DNA from: Elioraea rosea | GTDB taxonomy: Bacteria > Pseudomonadota > Alphaproteobacteria > Acetobacterales > Acetobacteraceae | NCBI RefSeq assembly: GCF_007644105.1 | Contig: NZ_VFAC01000010.1 | Location: 46,602-110,601 of the forward strand | Direction: 5' to 3' | Length of the DNA: 64,000 bases | In this document: positions 55,835 to 64,000 of the stretch, one piece after another | Layout of the letters: every line of letters starts with the position of its first letter | Position numbering within the stretch: the first letter of the stretch is position 1 | Position numbers and translations under genes: made by a program | The notes under the pieces: model-generated | The model's database searches: none | The model's input: the letters and a program-made list of their open reading frames with translations, nothing else | What the model was told of the DNA's origin: nothing

Positions 55835-57049
55835 TCAGGCAAGTGCAGCACAGAAGGCCTGGATGCGGCGGCATGCCTCGCGAAGCTGCTCGGTGCCTGT
55901 TGCGTAGGAGACGCGGAAATAGGGGCTCATCCCGTAGGCGCCGCCATGCACGGCCGCGACGTGCTGCTCCTCGAGCAGCGTGAGGACGAAGTCGAGATCG
56001 GTCCTGATGGTCTTGCCCCCCGCCGAGGTCTTGCCCAGGCAGCCGGCGATGTTGGGATAGACGTAGAACGCGCCCTCGGGGCGGTGGCAGACGACGCCCC
56101 TGGCCTTGTTCAGCTCGGCGACGACGAGCTCGCGCCGTTCGAGATACATCGCTGCGCGTTCCTTCACGAGCTCCTGCGGCCCATCGAGCGCCGCCGCCGC
56201 CGCAGCCTGCGCCACCGTGCAGATGCCGCTGGTGAGCTGTCCCTGCATGTTCACCATCGCCTTCACGAGCGGCTTCGGCCCGCCGCAGAAGCCGACGCGC
56301 CAACCCGTCATCGCGTAGGTCTTCGAGGTGCCGTTGACCGTCAGCACCCGGTCCTTGAGCTGCGGGCACACCTGGGCGAGCGTCGAGAAGGTGAAGTCGC
56401 CATAGACCATGTGCTCATACATGTCGTCAGACAGCACCCACACCTGCGGGTGCCGCTCGAGCACAGCGCCGATCTGGCGCAGCTCGTCCGCAGAGAGCGC
56501 CGCGCCGGAGGGGTTGTTCGGGCTGTTGAGCACGAGCCACTTGGTGCGCGGCGTGATCGCCGCCTCGAGGTCCTCCGCGCGCAGCTTGAAACCGTTGTTC
56601 TGCGGGCAGGGCACGAACACGGGCTTGCCGCCTGCGAGCTTCGCCTGGTCGGCGTAGCTGATCCAGTACGGAGACGGGATCACCACCTCGTCGCCCTGGT
56701 CGATCGTGGCCAGGAAGGCGTTCATGATGATCTGCTTGCCGCCATTGGCGACCATGATCTCGTCGAGCGCGTAGTCGAGCCCGTTGTCGCGCTTGAACTT
56801 GCGCTGCACCGCCTGCTTCAGCGCCGGCGCGCCGTCCTGCGGCGGGTAGTGCGTGTCGCCGGCAAGCGCCGCCTTGTGCGCCGCCTCGATCGCGTGGGCG
56901 GGCGTGTCGAAGTCCGGCTCGCCCACGGCGAGGCTGATCACGGTATGGCCGGCGGCCGTGAGCGCGCGGGCCTTCGTCGTCATGATGACGGACGCGGCGA
57001 CCTCGACGTCCTTCAGGCGTTCGGCGAGCGCCGGCACAGCGTGGGCCAT
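55835..57049 (-). CDS. pyridoxal-phosphate aspartate aminotransferase (second copy)
   Basis: A 404-residue class I aminotransferase. The PLP lysine is in NGTSKTYAMTGWRVG, PNNPSGAALS carries the conserved Asn-Pro pair, and the C-terminal Arg that binds the carboxylate is in FRVSYATG. It follows a close paralogue on the same strand. An 80-base stretch (56549-56628) differs by only three bases from the paralogue. Exact substrate range is unknown. Confidence 0.9.
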   Translation of the reverse strand: MAHAVPALAERLKDVEVAASVIMTTKARALTAAGHTVISLAVGEPDFDTPAHAIEAAHKAALAGDTHYPPQDGAPALKQAVQRKFKRDNGLDYALDEIMVANGGKQIIMNAFLATIDQGDEVVIPSPYWISYADQAKLAGGKPVFVPCPQNNGFKLRAEDLEAAITPRTKWLVLNSPNNPSGAALSADELRQIGAVLERHPQVWVLSDDMYEHMVYGDFTFSTLAQVCPQLKDRVLTVNGTSKTYAMTGWRVGFCGGPKPLVKAMVNMQGQLTSGICTVAQAAAAAALDGPQELVKERAAMYLERRELVVAELNKARGVVCHRPEGAFYVYPNIAGCLGKTSAGGKTIRTDLDFVLTLLEEQHVAAVHGGAYGMSPYFRVSYATGTEQLREACRRIQAFCAALA

Positions 57050-57110
57050 GATCCTGTCGTCTCCAGGCGGTTCGGTTCCCGGGCCGGTGTGGCCCGGGCA
57101 CGCGGTGTAC

Positions 57111-59198
<2,088 letters not shown>

Positions 59199-59202
<4 letters not shown>

Positions 59203-60110
59203 GCCCTGCCGCGCCTTGCGGCATGGCGCTGGAACGCCGCGATCGGCACCACGAGCAGCACGAGCAGCGCCACCGCGAGGGCCGAGGCCATCGGCCAGTC
59301 CCGGTTCTGGAAGAACTCGACCCAAAGCACCCGCCCGGCGAGCTGCGCCGCGGGGCCACCAAGAAGCTCGGGGATCACGAACTCACCGACGGCGGGGATG
59401 AACACCAGCATGCAGCCGGCGAGGATTCCCGGCATCGACAGCGGCAGCGTCACCGTCAGGAAGGCGCGGAAGGGCCTCGCGCCCAGATCCGCCGCCGCCT
59501 CGAGCAGCACGGGGTCGAGCTTGGCGAGCGTCGCGTAGAGCGGGAGCACCATGAAGGGCAGGTAGCAGTAGACGATCCCGACATAGACGGCGCCTTCGGT
59601 ATAGAGCAGGCGCAACGGTTCGGAGATCAGCCCAAGCGAGAGAAGCAGCGCGTTCAGAACGCCCTGGTCCTGCAGGATGCCGATCCAAGCCATGACGCGA
59701 AGCAGGAAGCTCGTCCAGAACGGCAGCACCACCAGAAGGAGGAGCAGGTTCCGCCGGTGCTCGGGCGCGCGCGCGATCGCGTACGCCATGGGGTAGCCAA
59801 CGAGCAGGCAGAGAAGCGCGGAGATGCCCGCCACGCGAAGCGAGCGCAGATAGGCATCGAGGTAGAAACCGTCCTCGAGCAGAGTGGCGAAGGAGCCGAA
59901 GTTCAGCACCACCGTCAGGACGTTCTCCTCCGTCCAGCGGAGGATCGGCGCGTAGGGCGGGATGCCGACAGCGATCTCGGAAAGCGCGATCTTCGCAACG
60001 ATCAGGAACGGCAGGAGGAAGAACAGCAGGAGCCACAGATACGGCAGCGCCAGCACGACGAGGCGCGCGAGCCGGCCCGAGGCGATGCTGGCGCCGCCCC
60101 CGCCGTTCAT
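59199..60110 (-). CDS. potH: polyamine-type ABC transporter permease PotH
   Basis: A 303-residue permease with about six helices (LVVLALPYLWLLLFFLLPFL is the first) and the loop LEAAADLGARPFRAFLTVTL. Its ATG overlaps the potG stop. It pairs with PotI. Confidence 0.9.
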
Positions 60111-61279
60111 TGCGCGAGCACGACGGTCGCGAAGGAGGGCCAGGTCACCGTCACCGGGTCATTCCAGGTGATCGGCAGCTCCGTGATGCGCGTCTCCGTC
60201 GGCCGAGAGACGCGCACGACCGAACCGTCCGGCAAGGCAACGACGTACATGACGAAGTCGCCATAGTAGGCGATGTCGCGCACCGTGCCGGAGAGGCGGT
60301 TGGCGCCGTGCGGCTGGGTCTCTGCAGCCGCCGTCTCGATGCGCATCTTCTCCGGCCGCACCGCGACGAAGACGCGCCCGCCTTCAGGCTTGGGCGGATC
60401 CGAGTCGCTCTCGAACCAGGCATCGAAGGCGGTGCTTTCGACGAGCGCGCCGGTCGCATCGGCGCGCTTGACCAGCCCCTCGAAGATGTTCGCCGTGCCG
60501 AGGAAGGAGGCGACGAAGCGGCTCGTCGGATATTCGTACACCTCCGCCGGCGTGCCCACCTGCGCGAGCCGCCCGTCGGTCATCACCGCGATGCGGGTGG
60601 CCATCGTCATCGCCTCCTCCTGGTCATGCGTGACCATGATGAAGGTCGTGCCGGTACGCTCCTGGATGTTGACGAGCTCGAACTGCGTCGCCTCGCGAAG
60701 CGACTTGTCGAGCGCGCCGAGCGGCTCGTCGAGAAGCAGGAGCTTGGGCCGCTTCACCAGGCTTCGCGCGAGCGCGACGCGCTGGCGCTGCCCGCCGGAG
60801 AGCGCATGCGGGCGGCGGGCGTCGAGCCCCTTGAGCTGCACGAGCTCGAGCGCCTCGGCCACGCGCGCGGCGATCTCCGACCGGCCGAGCCCCTCCTGCT
60901 TCAGCCCGTAGCCGATGTTCTGCGCAACCGTCATGTGCGGGAACAGCGCGTAGGACTGGAACATCATGTTCACCGGCCGCTCATAGGGCGGCATGGCGGC
61001 GAGGTCCTGCCCGTCGAGCGTGATCGTCCCGGCATCGGGCCGCTCGAACCCTGCGAGCATGCGGAGCAGCGTCGACTTGCCCGAGCCCGAACCGCCGAGC
61101 AGGGCGAAGAGCTCGCCGCGATAGATGTCGAGATCGATGTCGGCGACGGCGGTGACCTCGCCGAAGCGGCGCGTCAGCCCGCGCAGGCGGAGATACGGCT
61201 CCGCCTCGGGGTCACGCCACGGCTCGGTGCCTTTCTGCCCCCCCGGCCCCCGCGGCGCGGGACCGTTCCCCGGCGGCAT
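60107..61279 (-). CDS. potG: polyamine-type ABC transporter ATPase PotG
   Basis: A 390-residue ATPase of the PotA/PotG kind. Walker A GGSGSGKSTLL, signature LSGGQRQRVALARSL and Walker B LLLLDEPLGALD are intact, and a C-terminal TOBE domain is present. The first 25 residues (PPGNGPAPRGPGGQKGTEPW) are an unusual Gly/Pro-rich extension, and the true start may be further in. It lies 23 bases after potF. Confidence 0.92.
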   Translation of the reverse strand: MPPGNGPAPRGPGGQKGTEPWRDPEAEPYLRLRGLTRRFGEVTAVADIDLDIYRGELFALLGGSGSGKSTLLRMLAGFERPDAGTITLDGQDLAAMPPYERPVNMMFQSYALFPHMTVAQNIGYGLKQEGLGRSEIAARVAEALELVQLKGLDARRPHALSGGQRQRVALARSLVKRPKLLLLDEPLGALDKSLREATQFELVNIQERTGTTFIMVTHDQEEAMTMATRIAVMTDGRLAQVGTPAEVYEYPTSRFVASFLGTANIFEGLVKRADATGALVESTAFDAWFESDSDPPKPEGGRVFVAVRPEKMRIETAAAETQPHGANRLSGTVRDIAYYGDFVMYVVALPDGSVVRVSRPTETRITELPITWNDPVTVTWPSFATVVLAQ

Positions 61280-61302
61280 GATCCCCTAACGGCGCCCCAC
61301 GC

Positions 61303-62424
61303 TCAGCGTCCCGCCTTGAATCTCGCCCAGGTGCGGTTGCGCGCGCGGTCGGCCGTCTGCGGCACGCCGGAGACGGTGAAGAACCGCTCGAAATCCTCCT
61401 CGCGCGGATAGACGTTCGGGTCGGAGGTAATGGCCTGGTCGATCATCGGCTTCGAGGCCGGGACGGCGTTGGGGTAGCGCACCTCGTTGGTGATCGCGGC
61501 GATGTTCTCCGGCTTCAGCACGAAGTTGATGAATGCATGCGCGTTGTCCGCGTTCGGCGCGTCGCGGGGGATGGCAAGCACGTCGAACCAGAGCTGCGCG
61601 CCTTCCTTCGGCGCGACGTAGCGCACCGCGACGCCGCGGTTCGCCTCCACCGCGCGCGCGCTCGCCTGGATCACATCGCCCGAGTAGGTCAGCGCGAGGC
61701 AGGTCTCGCCGGTTGCGAGCTGCTCGAGCGCGCCGCCCGAGGCGAAGCTGCGCACATGCGGGCGGATGCCGAGCAGCGTCTGCTCGACGCGGCGGAGATC
61801 ATCGCTGCCCGTGCTGTCCTGGTTCAGGCCGAGATAGCGCAGCACCGAGGGGATCACGTCGGTCTGGCTGTCCATGATGGTGATGCCGCAGCGGGCGATG
61901 GCGCGCGCGTGCTCGGGCTTGAACAGAAGGTCCCAGCTGTCGAGCGGCGCGTTGGGGGCGAGCGCGCGGATGCGCTCGACATTCAGACCGAGCCCGATCG
62001 TTCCCCAGAGATAGATCACGCCGTGGCGGTTGTCGGGATCGGAGCTCCGAAGCCGCTGCATCAGCGTCGGATCGAGCCCGGCGGCGGAGGGGATCTTCGC
62101 CTTGTCGAGCGGCATCAGCGCGCCCGCGGCGATCAGGCGCGAGAAGGTGGGCTCGTTGGTCGGCGCGATCACGTCATAGCCGGAGCGTCCCGCAGAGAGC
62201 TTTGCCTCGAGCGTCTCGAGGCTGTCGAACGTGTCGTAGCGGACGCGGATGCCGGTCTCCGCCGTGAACTTCTCGAGCACCGCCGGATCGATGTAGTCGG
62301 TCCAGTTGTAGACGTTGACGACGCGCTCCTGGGCCGCGGCGGGCGCCCAGGAAGGGCTGAAGAGAAGGCCGGTCGCCAGGGCGGCGGCAAGCGCGAGCGG
62401 GCGGCGCGTGAGGTCGCTGGGCAT
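61303..62424 (-). CDS. potF: polyamine-type ABC transporter substrate-binding protein PotF
   Basis: A 373-residue periplasmic binding protein with a signal peptide ending near PAAAQ and the family hallmark VNVYNWTDYIDP, followed by TYDTFDS-like (RVRYDTFDSLETLEAKL) and VIAPTNEPTFSRL. Putrescine or another polyamine is the likely ligand, but related proteins take other amines. It is the first gene of the transport operon. Confidence 0.92.
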   Translation of the reverse strand: MPSDLTRRPLALAAALATGLLFSPSWAPAAAQERVVNVYNWTDYIDPAVLEKFTAETGIRVRYDTFDSLETLEAKLSAGRSGYDVIAPTNEPTFSRLIAAGALMPLDKAKIPSAAGLDPTLMQRLRSSDPDNRHGVIYLWGTIGLGLNVERIRALAPNAPLDSWDLLFKPEHARAIARCGITIMDSQTDVIPSVLRYLGLNQDSTGSDDLRRVEQTLLGIRPHVRSFASGGALEQLATGETCLALTYSGDVIQASARAVEANRGVAVRYVAPKEGAQLWFDVLAIPRDAPNADNAHAFINFVLKPENIAAITNEVRYPNAVPASKPMIDQAITSDPNVYPREEDFERFFTVSGVPQTADRARNRTWARFKAGR

Positions 62425-62577
62425 GGGTTTCGTCTCCTGGTCCGGTCCCGGGTCAGGCCCTGGTTGCGCACACTAATATGTGCACACTGGCCAGCGAGTT
62501 TCCATCAGACGCACTCTTTAGCCGCGGCCCACGACCCGTCATTGCCTCCCTCGACACGGCAGCCTGTATTGTAAGCC

Positions 62578-63165
62578 TCAGGACTCACTGATTGAGCCAG
62601 CGTGTGTTGGCTGCGGCCATTGTGTTCGCGCGCCACTGTGAGCGCATCGGCCGTAACGTATGGTGAGGCGGCGGACGTCCACCTTGGCTCGGAGGGCGCG
62701 GGAGTTTTGGTAGCGTCGGCGCTCCGCGGTGGCGCTCGGCTAGCTCTCTCTCAGTTGGAGGATTACGGGCGCCCCTGACCGTCGACGACGTGGGGCTTGG
62801 AGTTCAGGCCGCCCTTGGTTCGGCTGATGCAGCGGCGACAAGCCCCTTTTTTGAGGAGGCCGGCGGCAGTGCGATGCGCCTTGAGGTGGGAGCATCGATC
62901 ATCAGCGGTGCTGGCGGGGCGCCCTCGGCGGCCAGCGCCGCGAAGAACCGGGCGAATACGCCCATCCGGCTCCATCGGACGAAACGGTTGCAGAGCGTCT
63001 TGTGCGGGCCGTAGGCCGCAGGCGCCTTGCGCCACTGCAGGCCGTGACCGACCACGTAGATGATGCCGCTCAACACGCGGCGATCGTCCACCCGCGGGAT
63101 CCCGTGCGAAGGCGGAAACTACGGCAACAGGCGGCGCTTCTGAGCGAGCGTCAGAACGAACGGCG
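62578..63165 (-). pseudogene. decayed IS5-family transposase remnant
   Basis: The minus strand encodes pieces of an IS5-type transposase: LTLAQKRRLLP, then an in-frame TAG (63119-63121), then PRVDDRRVLSGIIYVVGHGL and MGVFARFFAALA, then a frameshift to SHLKAHRTAAGLLKKG and TKGGLNSKPH. The central catalytic part is missing, and the remnant ends with VRRLTIRYGRCAH and a stop at 62578. The element cannot be active. The 153 bases between it and potF hold the potF promoter region. Confidence 0.85.
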
Positions 63166-63555
63166 GTGTCGGGTGGCCGTCGCAGCACCGCCGACATACC
63201 CAAAATCACACCTACCCGCGTCGCTCCAAACCATCAATCAGTAAGAAAGCCTACCCATTGCGGCGCCAACAAGAGACACGGAGATGGGAGCATATGCGGC
63301 GACGCTGGCTCAGATGCAGGTTCGCGCGACCATGCCGGCGTGTGCCGTCGTCTCCAGACCTGTGCACATTCATTAACGTGCACGCCGGCGAGGTATACCA
63401 GTCAAGCTGCATCTTTCTGATCTGTGCGCAATGCCGAGAGGCTGAATGGCGCTTCATCGCGGCCTTTTTGGGCGCCGCCTGACTTCGGACTGTGGTAACG
63501 TGTGAAGCTCGGGCCTTGAACGGGGGGCAGGGCTGTGGCAGGAACCTCTGGGGTG
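63166..63555. other. 390-base gap without a recognised gene
   Basis: Between the IS remnant and tRNA-Thr only short, unlikely frames are seen. Two GTGCAC words flank attcattaac at 63363-63384. The last part should contain the tRNA promoter. Confidence 0.5.
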
Positions 63556-63630
<75 letters not shown>

Positions 63631-63896
63631 TCCTCGGGCTGCCCAAACTGTAATTTTCTACTAAGCGCTATGTTCGCGGTTTTTACGACCCTGCTCACAA
63701 GCTGCAGTCCGCATGAAGACTGTACGATGAAGTAGATTTGTATAAGGATAAATTTTCATATCGCTTGCGATCGTTGTCAACCAACAAGTATTGTGTAGCA
63801 TACATACTCTAGCGCGACGGCCAAGGATTGGAAGTGCGTTAGCTGGTGTGTTCGAGCAGTGTGTTGAGCGCGCATGTCTGTTTTGGGTGCCTAAGC
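63631..63896. other. AT-richer gap after the tRNA
   Basis: The 266 bases after tRNA-Thr are AT-rich compared with the chromosome, with no gene or clear hairpin. They run into the end of an insertion sequence at the window edge. Confidence 0.5.
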
Positions 63897-64000
63897 TCAG
63901 GACTCGCTGATTGAGTCAGAATGTAGGTTTGCGGCGAGTGTGAAGACTGGGAACAAGGTGTGGGCGCATCGGTCGTAGCGCATGGCGGTGCGTCGCCAGT
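63897..64000 (-). mobile_element. 3' end of an IS5-family transposase, cut by the window edge
   Basis: The minus strand reads WRRTAMRYDRCAHTLFPVF and ends in a stop at 63897. RYDRCAHT is the typical C-terminal end of IS5-family transposases. The end region (from taagctcagg to ttgagtcag) resembles 62573-62609 at the end of the decayed remnant, so both belong to related elements. The remainder is outside the window. Confidence 0.75.

Noticed and set aside
63363..63384. GTGCAC pair as an operator or insertion-sequence end
   Set aside because: GTGCAC is itself palindromic and frequent; two copies 16 bases apart are not enough to claim a site.

Overview
The window is a GC-rich (roughly 70 percent by eye) bacterial chromosome segment. 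Gene content points to an alphaproteobacterium, most likely Acetobacteraceae or a relative: a CtrA-type response regulator, the yqeY-dnaG-rpoD and carA-carB-greA clusters, a trxB-VtlR/LsrB pair, a Bug/TctC-type binding protein, and a fused LivM-LivG transporter. The species cannot be fixed from sequence alone.

Bases 1-23 kb are metabolic and transport chromosome: a hydrolase and an EamA exporter, a degenerate EAL protein, an SDR/quinone oxidoreductase pair, a complete branched-chain ABC transporter (binding protein, LivH, LivM-LivG fusion, LivF) with a trailing SDR, a Bug-type receptor with diaminopropionate ammonia-lyase, a two-domain AAA+ ATPase followed by a WYL regulator, a secreted dienelactone hydrolase, a DenD-like dehydrogenase, and a run of degenerate cyclase/TPR protein, vanadium-haloperoxidase-fold protein and G1-peptidase-like protein, then a Tat-exported metallo-hydrolase. 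Bases 22.7-39.4 kb are core: mrr, rpoD, dnaG and yqeY on the minus strand; carA, two LysE exporters, an SDR, carB, greA and ilvA on the plus strand; then an Lrp regulator, trxB and a VtlR/LsrB-type LysR regulator.

Bases 39647-53837 are a 14.2 kb integrated element. It lies between two perfect 35-bp direct repeats. The left copy is the 3' part of a structured small RNA gene directly downstream of the LysR regulator, an arrangement like that of AbcR sRNAs. Each repeat runs into its own 10-bp-stem terminator, so the element probably replaces the 3' end of the sRNA. The right end carries a tyrosine integrase, an AlpA-like HTH protein, a PrimPol primase and a DUF3987 helicase-like protein. The cargo is a proteasome/HslV-like Ntn-hydrolase with an overlapping small gene, lipoproteins (one broken by frameshifts), two PEP-CTERM-type proteins, and a CtrA paralogue facing a small gene that has a perfect CtrA box (TTAA-N7-TTAAC) upstream.

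Bases 53.9-64 kb return to chromosome: a haloacetate-dehalogenase-like hydrolase, a double GNAT protein, two tandem aspartate aminotransferases, a polyamine-type ABC transporter (PotFGHI order), a decayed IS5-family remnant, tRNA-Thr(GGT), and the 3' end of another IS5-family transposase at the window edge.

The most promising leads are the sRNA-targeting island with its Ntn-hydrolase and CtrA module, and carA, whose product has an N-terminal HTH-like extension and whose upstream region has two near-identical palindromes.
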